A stretch of DNA of 64,000 nucleotides from Palaemon carinicauda (taxonomy: Eukaryota; Arthropoda; Malacostraca; Decapoda; Palaemonidae), in assembly GCF_036898095.1 (NCBI RefSeq), contig NC_090729.1, positions 70,321,613-70,385,612 on the forward strand, given 5' to 3'. The translations under genes and the position numbers were made by a program. Within the stretch, counting starts at the first letter, position 1. Every line of letters begins with the position of its first letter. Under the pieces are notes generated by a model. It did no database searches. It saw nothing but the letters and a program-made list of their open reading frames with translations, and had not been told where the DNA came from. Positions 40,160-50,535 of the stretch are shown here, piece by piece.

Positions 40160-41999
40160 CTTCTGGTAGGAGGAAGACTCCGCCAATTCCAGGATCGTTG
40201 GACCTTCGATCCCTGGGCACACAGCATCGTTAAGAAGGGACTAGTCTGGAGCTGGACGCAACCACCCCCAGCCTTCCAGCAATTCTTCCAACAGTCAACC
40301 CCCCTCCTGGAAGAATACGTCCTAGAACTCTTGAACAAGAAGGTGATCAGGAGGGTAAAGTCAACCAGGTTCCAAAGGAGACTATTTTGCATTCCCAAGA
40401 AAGACTCCGACAAACTCAGAGTCATTCTAGACTTATCCCCTCTCAACAAGTTCATTGCGAACAACAAGTTCAAGATGCTGACTCTCCAACAAATAAGGAC
40501 CCTTCTGCATCAAAGGGCCTACACGGTCTCCATAGACCTGGCGGATGCCTACTGGCACGTTCCAATGAATCATCACGCTTCCTCCTACCTAGGATTTTGA
40601 CTCTAAAGGAAAAGTTACGCCTTCAGGGCCATGCCCTTCGGGCTCAACGTGGCTCCATGGATCTTCACCAAGCTGGCAGACGCCATCATCCAACAGCTCC
40701 GCCTTCGCGGCGTCCAAGTGATGGCCTACCTAGACGACTGGCTGGTCTGGGCGACATCGCCCGAAGATTGTGTAAGAGCCTGCAACAAAGTCACCCAGTT
40801 CCTAGAGCATCTGGGATTCAAGATAAACACCGAGAAATCTCGCCTCTCTCCAGCTCAGAAGTTCCAATGGTTGGGAATCCATTGGGATCTTCAGTCACAC
40901 CGCCTTTCCATCCCGCAGAAAAAAGGGAAGGAAATAGCAGGGTCTGTCAGAAGACTTCTGAAATCCAAACGGATCTCAAGACGACAGCAGGAACAAGTTC
41001 TCGGCTCTCTACAGTTCGCCTCTGTGACAAACCCAGTGCTTCGCGCACAGCTAAAGAATGCCGCGGGAGTCTGGAGACGTTTCGCATCCATCGCTCGAAG
41101 AGAACTCAAGAGACGGCTTCCAAACAGACTTCGCTTACTATTAAAGCCGTGGTCGGAAGCAAAGGCCCTGAAAAGGTCCATTCCTCTTCAACACCCGCCT
41201 CCATCGATCAACATCCACACGGACGCTTCACTGGAGGGTTGGGGAGGTCACTCCCACCAACAGCAGGTTCAGGGAAAATGGTCTCCCCTATTCAAGACGT
41301 TTCACATCAACATCTTGGAGGCCATGGCGGTTCTTCTCACCCTGAAGAAACTCTCCCCGCCTCCCTCGATCCACATCCGTCTGACTCTGGACAACTCGGT
41401 GGTAGTCAGATGTCTCAATCGTCAGGGCTCGAGATCGCCCCAGATAAATCAGGTACTTCTTCCGATCTTTCGTTTGGCAGAAAAGAAGAAATGGCACCTG
41501 TCTGCAGTTCACCTACAAGGATTCCGCAATGTGACGGCGGACGCTCTATCACGGACAAGCCCAATAGAGTCGGAATGGTCTCTAGACGCAAGATCATTCT
41601 CCTTCATCTCTCGTCAAGTCCGGGAACTTCAGATAGATCTCTTCGCGACCAGCGACAACAATCAACTTCCTCGATATGTGGCCCCGTACGAGGACCCCAA
41701 GGTAGAAGCAGTGGATGCCATGTCACTGGATTGGAACAGATGGTCCAGGATACACCTGTTCCCTCCCCCCAACCTTCTGCTGAAAGTCCTCTCCAAACTG
41801 AGAACCTTCAAAGGGACAGCGGCCCTAGTGGCTCCCAAGTGGCCCCGGAGCAATTGATACCCTCCGGTCCTGGAGCTGCAGTCCACGCTGATCCCCCTAC
41901 CGGGCCCAGTTCTCTCTCAACAAGTACAGAAGTCAACTGTCTTCGCTTCATCACTGAAAGTCAGGGACGTTCATCTCATGATTTTCTCTCCTTAGCCGC
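40160..41999 (+). pseudogene. Reverse transcriptase/RNase H, copy D
   Basis: RT is open from about 39758 through IPKKDSDKLRVILDLSPLN and FTVSIDLADAYWH-type segments to YLGF, then TGA (40598-40600) and TAA six bases on. It reopens at 40631 with MPFGLNVAPWIFTKLAD, YLDD in VQVMAYLDDWLVW (near 40730) and the complete RNase H (HTDASLEGWGG, NILEAMAVLLTL, LTLDNS, ADALSR). It ends early at 41857 (TGG to TGA after WPRSN). Apart from these stops the frame is continuous. The stop pair is shared with copy C. Confidence 0.83.
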
Positions 42000-42957
42000 A
42001 AAGAAAAGGTTTGGAATCTCGAAGAAAAGTTTAGACTTCCTCGAGGAATACAAGACTGAATCCACACGACGGCAATACGAATCTTCCTGGAGAAAGTGGG
42101 TCTCGTTCGTCAAAGCAAAAAATCCTACGGAAATCACCATTGATTTTTGCATGTCCTTCTTCATTCACCTTCATGGACAAGGCTTAGCAGCCAACACGAT
42201 TTCCACCTGCAAATCGGCTTTGACTAGACTACTACTGTACACTTTCCAGATTGATCTGTCCAGTGATATCTTCAATAAACTACCAAAGGCATGCGCTAGA
42301 CTACGCCCAGCACCTCCGCCAAAACCTATCTCCTGGTCCCTGGACAAGGTGCTCCATTTTGCCTCTAACCTGGACAACGATTCGTGCCCTCTAAAAGACT
42401 TGACTCAAAAAGTTATCTTCATTTTTGCTCTTGCCTCGGGAGTCCGAGTCAGCGAAATAGTGGCATTGTCAAGAGATGAGGGTCATATCCTATTCACAGA
42501 TACAGGAAAACTTACCCTCTTCCCTGATGCGACGTTTCTCGCAAAGAATGAACTACCCACCAAGAGATGGGGCCCTTGGAGAATCTGCCCCCTGAAGGAA
42601 GATGTCTCTCTATGCCCAGTGGAGAGTCTTAAGGTCTATCTTCGAAGAACTTCAGACTTCGGTGAAGGACAACTCTTCAAAGGAGAAACATCGGGTAGTG
42701 ACCTGTCACTGAAACAACTAAGAGCGAAAATCACCTACTTCATTCGCAGAGCGGATCCTGACAGTACACCCGCAGGTCATGATCCTAGAAAAGTCGCGTC
42801 TTCTCTGAATTTCTTCCAGAGCATGGATTTCGAAAGCCTCAAGAGCTTCACAGGGTGGAAATCGTCGCACGTTTTCTTCAAGCACTACGCGAAGCAAGTG
42901 CATGAAGTTAAACATTTCGTGGTAGCCGCAGGTAGTGTTATGAAACCTGCCGTTTAA
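41850..42957 (+). CDS. Tyrosine recombinase, copy D (intact)
   Basis: The frame overlaps the end of RNase H and is open from well upstream to the stop at 42957; the true start is uncertain. The core-binding part is SLDFLEEYKTESTRRQYESSW ... FFIHLHGQGLAANTISTCKSAL. The catalytic part has box I arginine (ASGVRVSEIVAL near 42440), HDPRK (AGHDPRKVASS near 42775) and the nucleophile tyrosine (KHYAKQ near 42885). All expected catalytic residues are present, making it the only apparently intact recombinase in the window. It would integrate circular element DNA into T-runs and could act in trans on the other copies. Confidence 0.85.
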
Positions 42958-43808
42958 CTCTGCATAGAACATTGAGTTACTTGGGACTTTAACTCTACGG
43001 GTGCCTGTGTTGACCCTGTGGTGATACATAGTGATTTCATGGACACTTAGTGTTTCTAATAGACTGTTCTTATCAAGGAGAAATGTCATAGACTTCACAT
43101 GAGTGCCACATGCTCTAGGGCATGATGTGTTTTTCTTTGAAAAAGACTGACGTTCCTCTGGAACTTGTGTTTCTAAAAGTGAAATTTCTTTCTGTTTCAA
43201 GATTAAAGTCTTTTGTTTTCTATGTACATTATTCTTTATTATTGGAAATTAAATTTACACTTATTATTGCAATTGTTATCACAATAATCTGAAATCTATG
43301 AAATAAAATGTCTATTTTATTACATGTGCGTCTCTCTCCGCTCCTATTATTTATTATGAAATATATGATTGTCATAGTTTCATTTAACCCCTTCCTTTTG
43401 AATGAGAAGAATATTATAAATTTACTTGTATTGTATACTCACTCATGCTGTGGTAATATTCCTACCTGAATACTTACCTTCGTCCTGCCTTCAAGACCAG
43501 ATTGATCTCTCCTCCAAGGAGCGTAGTGATTATTTATCACTTACCTATGCTTGATAATATTCCTACCCGAATATTAACCTTCTGTCTTGTCTCCGAGTCC
43601 TGCATGAACTCTCCGCAGGGTGAGTAGCCCTTCAATGATCACTTCGAGATATTGGTATGGTCCACCGGGACTTCTCTGCCAGGGGGGCAGGAAGCTGGAT
43701 CCCCACGGAAACTCTAGCGAGGACACTTTACATACCTTTATTCGAAGCCCTTGGCACTTGCATAAAAAGGGGAAAATTTCCACGATACATTAATTCTCTG
43801 GTACACTT
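42958..43808 (+). other. DIRS D 3' noncoding tail
   Basis: There is no gene. Two diverged copies of the A-type tandem unit lie at about 43430-43530 and 43535-43627, ending GGAGCGTAG and GGGTGAGTAG. AATAAA-like sequence is near 43312. Confidence 0.65.
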
Positions 43809-43901
43809 CCATCAGGACGTCATGGCTTGATCCCAAAAAACGGATTTTGAGCGAAACGAAAAATCTATTTTTGGGTGAGATAGCCATGACGTCCTGATGG
43901 A
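43809..43901 (+). repeat. ICR of DIRS D
   Basis: The left half CCATCAGGACGTCATGGCTTG is complementary to the left end at 34360-34385. The right half, from AAAACGGATTTTGAGCG to TGATGG, is complementary to the right end at 44300-44368. Confidence 0.85.
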
Positions 43902-43984
43902 CCCTCCCGTCTATTCTAGTCCAGCCTTTCAGGCCCCGCCCTGTCCTGCTGTATCATGGAGATTAGCAAGAAGCTGGCCTCAGG

Positions 43985-44368
43985 ATGAGGACGGACGTGA
44001 CGTCATTTAGCAATGGCGCCCGTTTGTTTACGTTTCGAGTACCAAAAGCAGCCACGGACGAGTGTAACTGTGGAACGGCTCCCCAGTTATTCTCCACCTT
44101 CATATTGAAGTGTTAACTCTATATGGGGTGCAGATAGCTATGTGGCGTGTTAATACATGCGTACCCTGTTGATATACGATATCCTAGAGGGAAACCTTTA
44201 GGGTACTCGCACCAGAAGTTAGAATTCTGTGATAACCTTTAGTTTAATTCTCTGGGAATATCCCTGTAGTTAAATATACCCTAGGAAGCTACTGAAGGAA
44301 CCTTCCATCAGGACGTCATGGCTATCTCACCCAAAAATAGATTTTTCGCTTCGCTCAAAATCCGTTTT
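43985..44368 (+). repeat. Right inverted terminal repeat of DIRS D
   Basis: It is inverted relative to 34355-34706, with a terminal extension of about 40 bp absent from the left repeat but represented in the ICR. Confidence 0.8.
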
Positions 44369-45372
44369 CTATAGAGGAGACTCTGTATGAGAACGGCCAC
44401 CAAGGTAAGGGAGAACGATCCCTAACCTAGGTTAGGTAGCCCAGAATGAAAACGGTACAGATGTACCGTCTCAAACTATAATAGGGCAGAGTCAACCCCC
44501 AGAGCTTAACCTAGAGAAGGAGGGCTAACTCCTAGGCTAGGAAAGCTTGAAAGACACATCGCAATTTGCAGGGAGGAAGGAGTAATCCAACCAGGTGCAA
44601 CTGGGGAAGGGCAGAGCCCTTCCTTATTTCTCGGTCGCAACCCTGAGGGAGGGGCATTCCCTTAGGGTAAGCAGAGAAGCGATAAATACTCTGTTTGTAG
44701 ACAATATTCCCCTATATAGAAGGGGAAGCAGGGCCACACAGAGGGAATGCCCGCAGGCAGGGGGATAGGGAGCATATAGGGGTTCCTACATTAGGTTAGG
44801 ATGGAATGATACACAATCAACACAGTCCCTATATGGTCCCCTAAGGCAAAAACACTTACATCACAGTCAATAGTATGTTTAATAATGCCACAATCTTCAT
44901 AACTTAATCTAGGAACACTGGTAGCCTATATATCATGCATGAAAACAAGCACTAGGCTGTCCAGCCTAGGGGCTAAGCTAGCGATCTAGTATGGGGTCGA
45001 ACGGCGACCGAGTCTGATGAGCGCTAAAACACGATATAAGTATTTCCTAGCTATGAAGACTAAATAACTAATAATATTAATTAGTTAAATGACCGGAGAG
45101 GGCTGTTCTGGCTAACTAAATAAAGCATGTAACATGAACAGCGACGCCATAAAATGGCGCGTCCGGTATCGGCACAGCTCTGCCACAAAACACAATATTT
45201 TACGAAAAGTAGAAGTTACTTTACGGCTAGAGCTTATTTAAACAATACTGGACCTGGTAATCAACTTTCCAGAAGAAGGCGAGGCTGAAGGTAGCGACAT
45301 AACGGCGATGTAAGCTGATGAAAAAAGCACTTAGGGAAAATCCAACTTAAGCAAGGAGTTACAGGCAAAAGG
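44369..45372 (-). other. DIRS C 5' leader, outer part (noncoding)
   Basis: This continues copy C on the far side of the D insertion. It is inverted relative to D leader 34707-35690 (shared AACCTAGGTTAGG, TATATAGAAGGGGAAGCAGGG). No gene is seen. Confidence 0.7.
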
Positions 45373-45724
45373 ATGAGGACGGACGTGACGTCATTTAGCA
45401 ATGGCGCCCGTTTGTTTACGTCTCGAGTACCAAAAGCAGCCACGGATGAGTGTAACTGTGGAACGTCTCCCCAGTTATTTTCCACCTTTCCATATCGAAG
45501 TGTTAACTCTATATGGGGTGCAGATAGCTATGTGGCGTGTTAATACATGGGTCCCCTGTTGACATACGATATCCTAGAGGGAAACCTTTAGGGTACTCGC
45601 ACCAGAAGTTAGAATTCTGTGATAACTTTTAGTTTAATTCTCTGGGAATATCCACTGTAGTTAAATATACCCTAGGAAGCTACTGAAGGAACCTTCCATC
45701 AGGACGTCATGGCTTGAGCCTAAA
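45373..45724 (-). repeat. Left inverted terminal repeat of DIRS C
   Basis: It ends on the plus strand with GGACGTCATGGCTTGAGCCT and an A-run, the complement of the family 5' end. Gypsy 2 gag begins immediately after. Confidence 0.82.
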
Positions 45725-46753
45725 AACCATTCTTGCTTTGGTTTCCTGCAGCTGCGATGGTGGTAGGTGGTTCCTTCTGGCGCTACCTTCTAGGGAAATT
45801 GCATGGTCCCCTACATTTCTTGGCGTCGCTGCCGAACTGCTGATGGTAGAAACACCACGCTGCATTAGGCCTAGGGCTTGGACGTGTCGGTTGCGGTGGT
45901 TTCTTCTGGCGCCACCTTCTAGGGAAATTGCATGGTGCCTACATTTCTTGGCGTTGCTGCCGAACTGCTGATGGTAGAAACACCACGCTGGATTAGGCCT
46001 AGGGCTTGGACGTGTCGGTTGCGGTGGTTTCCTCCTTGCCAGAACATTGATCTCGTTGTTGTCGTTAAGAGGCGTTGCTGAAGAGTCTATGGAAGAGCAG
46101 CTGAAGGAGGAGAACGAAGACGATACTGATGATGATCCAAGGTGGGATGCTTTGGAAGCCTCATGGAGCTTCTGAGCCTTCAACAGGAGTTCGTTCATTG
46201 GAAGCTTGTCGGCGTCCTTCAATTGGGCTCTAACGTCTTGCGGCAGGTGTCGAAGGAAAATCTTGCGAGATAGGCTAATATCCCTCCGTCGGCCGTTGCT
46301 GTCGGTCTCGGGAAGCATTAGCAGGCTGGTTAACTCGTCCCACGCCTCGACAGGAGAGGTGTCACCTATGGGTTTGCCAGCGAGATCCAGGACCTTCTGT
46401 GCCCTTGCTGAAACAGAAAGTGAGTAGATACCGATTAGTTGCGTTCTCAGGTCGTCGTAGGAAACTTGGCCAGCCTGGTCGTTGAGCCAAGGGGAAATAT
46501 TGTCGAATACCTCCTCTGGGATGGAGGTGAGAACGATATCTGCCTTGGCGCAAGAGTCACTGAGCCTAGCGACTCGGAAGAGTACGTCTGCTCTCAGGAA
46601 CCAGGAAGCGGTGTTGTGTTGAGAAAACGGCAGCAGTTTGACTTTGGGCGTGGAGGCGAGGCCGTTGGGCGTGATGGGTGGGTTGAATCCGCCATTGTGG
46701 TCAGTCGACGAGTCGGCGAAGAGGTGAGAAGTTGAGATGTCAGTTAAGCTCAT
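45725..46753 (-). pseudogene. gag: Gypsy 2 gag with duplicated zinc-knuckle segment
   Basis: The ORF starts at 46753 (MSLTDISTSHLF). It has a Mag-type capsid region (NTASWFLRADVLFRVARL, ADIVLTSIPEEVFDNISPWL, SLSRKIFLRHLPQDVRAQL), a Ser-rich linker and the knuckle CFYHQQFGSNAKKC near residue 262. A unit of about 126 bp carrying the knuckle DNA is tandemly duplicated (about 45769-46020), with the second unit out of frame. Gag is cut at about 45725 by DIRS C; the last few codons of the open frame belong to DIRS C. Confidence 0.82.
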
Positions 46754-46892
46754 CCTACTGCCTTACAAACGCACCGAGGTGTGGGAACACCAAAGGCCGA
46801 AGCTCACGCCTAAGGTAACGGAGTAAAAGAAGGTAACACGGCCGTAATAAGTCCATCAATGGCAGAGCCAAAACCGCTGATGCTACTTCAAC

Positions 46893-46905
46893 TCCGGGGT
46901 CACCA
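46893..46905 (-). other. Primer binding site of gypsy 2
   Basis: TGGTGACCCCGGA on the element strand, two bases from the LTR, identical to that of gypsy 1. Confidence 0.72.
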
Positions 46906-46907
46906 GT

Positions 46908-47241
46908 TGTAAGGACAGTGAGACGAGCTATCACCAACAACTGACAGTTTATTCAAACAAGTGCGAGATTATAATACAAGGTGCGGACGGTAATGTAGCA
47001 TGCGCGCTGGTGCCAATTGTGCTTGAACCAACTGCCACGAAAAGTGTGTTTCTTCACACATACAAATACTCGAAATACTAGTTAATCAAATAATGTAACG
47101 AAATGAGAAATACATGAAATTGTAGCTCTGAGGGAGCGGAACAAATATATACAATTAGCCACAGTGTGACGAAAGGAGAATTCAAATGAAATGGAGAATT
47201 TGATGAGAATGCTGAAGGACGGAGGGAGCGATGTCCTTACA
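46908..47241 (-). repeat. LTR of gypsy 2 (5' LTR on element strand)
   Basis: The repeat is 334 bp with TG...CA ends and about 93% identical by eye to 26389-26720. ATTG at 47242-47245 repeats the left flank. Confidence 0.93.
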
Positions 47242-47245
47242 ATTG

Positions 47246-48862
47246 CTTATATATTCCTTTTTCTCTGCGATCGTATACGAGAGAGTTTCGGCGATTAAGG
47301 TAGTCGAATCTCACCCGCCGCTAGGCTACTAGCCTAGTTGCTTTAGTATACTTTCATACATATTCCCGCTTTACCCTTGTGTATCGTTTTATCAATTCAG
47401 GCGGAGATAGATATCTCCTAGAATTAGTATATAAACCGATACTCGTCTCCAGTGGAGATTTAAGGGTAATCCCTCCTTCCCTCTGAGTGCAGCCTTAGAC
47501 TACAACTCAAGCTTAGTCTTACCATCGAGTAGACACTCCGGCTTGACTGGGCTAGTGTTTTCTGTCTCTTCCCTTGGCCGGCAGATAGCAGGCTTTGGGT
47601 TTCGGTCAGAACCTCAGAGTATATAGTCTTTTTCCGGCGGCCGGCCAGCAGGGTGAATAGTCATTCCCCTACCGGACTAAGCTGCCAGCATAGGAGGCTA
47701 GACCTCCTTAGGGCGCACTTGAAGTGGTTGTATGATGCCGCCACCTTCTCCCTGTGGTCTAGAAGACTAGTCCTGTGCTCGCAGACCCTAGGTTGGAGAA
47801 TAGATATTCTCCTGCCGCCTAGGACGGCGCCGATATTGAAACAGAGTTTCTTCGGGGTGTGATAGGACCGGCAACCCTGCCGGCTCCTTCCACACCTCAT
47901 ACAAGACCTTTTTCCCTACCCTCTCTGTCCTTTAGTGATGGCCTAGCCATCGGTTGTGGGGCCGGCCAGGGCTCCTACATGCAGCTGCTTAGTCGCTCAA
48001 CCTTCCCTTATGGACGCAATGCTCTGGGAAAAGCTCTGCCGGCTGGGCCGGCTGCTGGGGGGAGACCCCTTTACTGTAGAGTGTTCTTCAGTCCTCTCTT
48101 GGACTTCCATCCACATACCAGTGACTGGCAATGGTGGTTTGAGTTTGGATGGAAGCTTGAATGATACATTCTTCCTCTTCCATTTGAACCCTCACTCTGG
48201 AGGAAGGCAATAAGATTGAGTACTCACATCCTTATTTATTGTTAATACACATTTAATAAGGTGCCGCCGGGTACTACACTAGCCGGCAGATGCCGGCCGG
48301 GTCGATGCTGCCGGCTAGTCTTGCAAGACGCCGGCTGGACCGCCAGGTGCTAGCCTAAAACTACTACAGTATATGATTATACAGTCGCCAGTATATTTGC
48401 AGTATAGATCATACTGCAGACAGAAGACTGTAGTATAAATTATACAGTAGTTATTTTCCAACATACCCTGTGTATCCTTGCACAGTCTATTGTTAAAACC
48501 AATTATATATGGAAAGAAAAGATTCCTTTCAACATACTGATAGATGATCAGTTACTATTTACCCACATTATTAAAACCTTTGGGAAGTCAGTGTTAAGTT
48601 ACACTTATCTATCCTTACAGGCTAGAATTCTTCCACTGGGTTTTCTGAATAGGAAAACTCTAGGTTTTAATTATGGGGGAGGTCGCAGCAATTGGTTGAA
48701 CAGGAAACACAAGTATGTGTCTTTCCTAATTCCTTTCTAGCTTGTCTATCCTAAGCTATATGCAAAGATATATGCAAAAATATTAATAATAGTATTTTAT
48801 ATTGTTTGTCAGGTGGTATGAACTACCGCATACTCATTTATTTTTCCTCTCTTTACAGGAGG
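47246..48862 (+). other. DIRS E leader, second part (noncoding)
   Basis: There is no gene. It is homologous to copy B leader 5396-7490 but with single units of the 126-bp and 430-bp repeats. CGTTTTATCAATTCAGG at 47388 shows the site where A entered B. It ends in TCTTTACAG|GAGGA. Confidence 0.7.
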
Positions 48863-50535
48863 ACCATCCCAAGTGCCTTAGAGTCTTTTGCAACGTGGGG
48901 AGCAAGGACTTCTATGGCCATGAAGAGTGCAGAGCTCATTCTCTCTGCTCCATCTCCAAGGGAACTCTGAAGTACCGGACCCCCAGGACTGCAATGTGTG
49001 CAAGGCCTTGGTTACTGAGGCTTTTGATGACCCCAAGACAGCGGAGTCAAGGGATGCAGCATGAAGTAAGCTGCGCAGATGGGTTCGTGGCTTTCAAAAG
49101 AATGCCACGGGACCTTACCTTCCGAGTGAAAGGATGTGCGCCTGTCTGTTCCCTAAGGCGGGGGCGGATCCTGTCATACCCCAGCCTCAACCTGAGATCC
49201 CTTGCGTCCAGATTTCCGTAGATACGGACGTCTCTGACGCGATGAAGGACATCCACCTAGATGAGAAGATGTCGGAGGTGTCTGAGGACACTGAGAAAGA
49301 CCTTCTAGCGGAAGGTGTAGAAGAAGAGTCTACCCTGGCTCCCGAGACTGAAGAGGATCACGTCGAATTGGAGTCCGTTTCGTTGGTTCCGGCCCCAGAA
49401 TCATTACCCTGTACGTCTTCTGCTCCTCCATCAGATGACATGAATAAAGCATTGGCCAGTCTCATGGCTATGATGGATAATCTTCGTAAGCATAATGAAG
49501 AAAGGAACGCTGAACTGAAGAGAAGGATGGACCATCTCACCGTGTCCCGTGGGTCTCAGAGAAGACTCACCGTGAAAGATCTTCCACCTTGCTCTGATGT
49601 GAACCCTTGGAGGCATGCAGAATACATGCCGATTACCAACGGTAAGCTATTCATATCAGAAAACTGGGGCTGTCCTTATAGAGGAAGTCGACTTCTGGCC
49701 CAGCTTTAAGTCTTACCAGACTGCTTCGTCCGCTTGAAGGCGGAACCTATGTCCAAGGAGGAGACAGAATCAAAGGAGGTTATAGTTCTTGACCATGAAA
49801 AAGCTAAGGCTCTGTTGTCAAGTAGCCTGAAAGGCAAGGGCTTCACTAACTCAAAAGTGTCAGCCCTTAGCAAGAAACACCCCTCCTTTCTTGCTCCAGC
49901 CAACCTAGCTTTTCCCTTTACTCCAAAAGGTTTTAAGGAAGTTATGAAGGCAATAGAGGCAGGCAAACCTTGCCCTACACTCGAGGAGTGTAGACCCTTA
50001 TCCCTAGCCCTGCCTACGGAGGATAAGGACTGGAAGGAAATCTACCTTACCCTCTCAGTTGGGAAGTTGGAGGCAGATATTGCTGGACGCCAGTTCAGCG
50101 AAAACCTCCCTAAGCTGTCTGACTTTCTCTTGCGTAAGGAGCAAGAGACAAAGGAAAGGCTTGCCACATCCCTGTCCCTCCAGATTTGCTTGGAGGCAAC
50201 GGCAAGCAATAGCAGGACCCCAGACATGAATATGGTCATGGCCAAATCACATTTGGCCACGATGGTCAAGGACTTAAATGGCTTCGTTAGAACCAGACGC
50301 ACTTGTTGGGAGTTCGTGTTTGCTTCGACTGCAGTAAAACACGAACCCAGGAAGCTGATAGCCTCCAATATCTGGGGAAAAGACCTCTTCCCGAGCAAAG
50401 TGGTCAAAGAAGTAGTTGACAAGGCCGCCACGGAGAATAGAAATTTTCTCCAGAAGTGGGGCATGTCGGCGAAGAGGAAGTCTTCCCCGGATGAAGGTCC
50501 CCAACCTAAGAGGAAGACGAAAAGACCCAGGTGGC
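48863..50535 (+). pseudogene. DIRS gag, copy E
   Basis: The start codon is lost: after TTTACAG|GAGGACCAT the position of ATG reads CCC. The Cys/His module is recognisable (VFCNVG, FYGHEEC, AHSLC), with a frame change near 48985. A second frame runs from 49134 to 49709 (EEESTLAPETEEDHVELES, LTVKDLPPCSDVNPW, MPITNGKLFISE). The rest is at 49734-50535 (GKGFTNSKVSALSKKHPS, CWEFVFASTAVKHEP, SSNIWGKDLFP-like) and ends in a KRKTKRP stretch that joins RNase H-end sequence at about 50531. Confidence 0.75.

Larger units (their letters stand above)
34355..44368 (+). mobile_element. DIRS-type retrotransposon copy D (complete, both ends present)
   Basis: The left repeat starts TTTTTGGGCTCAAGCCATGACG at 34355-34359 and the right repeat ends CTCAAAATCCGTTTT at about 44368. 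Both flanks are copy C leader, which joins in phase without D except for the shared T-run. It carries leader, gag, RT/RNase H, recombinase, tail, ICR (43809-43901) and right repeat. Length is about 8.9 kb after removing the solo LTR. This is the reference copy for the family's architecture. Every ORF except the recombinase is broken. Confidence 0.9.
27010..45724 (-). mobile_element. DIRS-type retrotransposon copy C, split by DIRS D
   Basis: The copy is on the minus strand. Its 5' end (left repeat and 1.36 kb of leader) is at 44369-45724, the rest at 27010-34354. The two pieces join at TCTATAG|AAAAGACC, matching the continuous copy D sequence near 35690. It carries gag, RT/RNase H, recombinase, ICR (27482-27573) and right repeat (27010-27395). 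Without D it is about 8.7 kb. It lies in an A-run (T-run on its strand) of gypsy 2. Confidence 0.87.
26389..47241 (-). mobile_element. Gypsy (Mag-like) LTR element 2, gag/protease only, split by DIRS C
   Basis: LTRs at 26389-26720 and 46908-47241 have TG...CA ends and a 4-bp duplication ATTG (26385-26388 and 47242-47245). On the minus strand the element has a primer site, gag, then the DIRS C insertion. After it comes a protease active-site segment (RRLMVDTG near 26950), a short tail, the polypurine tract and the 3' LTR. RT, RNase H and integrase are missing: the native interior is only about 1.5 kb. The LTRs differ at roughly 20 positions by eye, so it is clearly older than gypsy 1. Confidence 0.88.

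Noticed and set aside
41976..42377. Minus-strand ORFs opposite the recombinase, also seen opposite copies A and C
   Set aside because: They persist because the recombinase is conserved on the other strand; no independent coding evidence.
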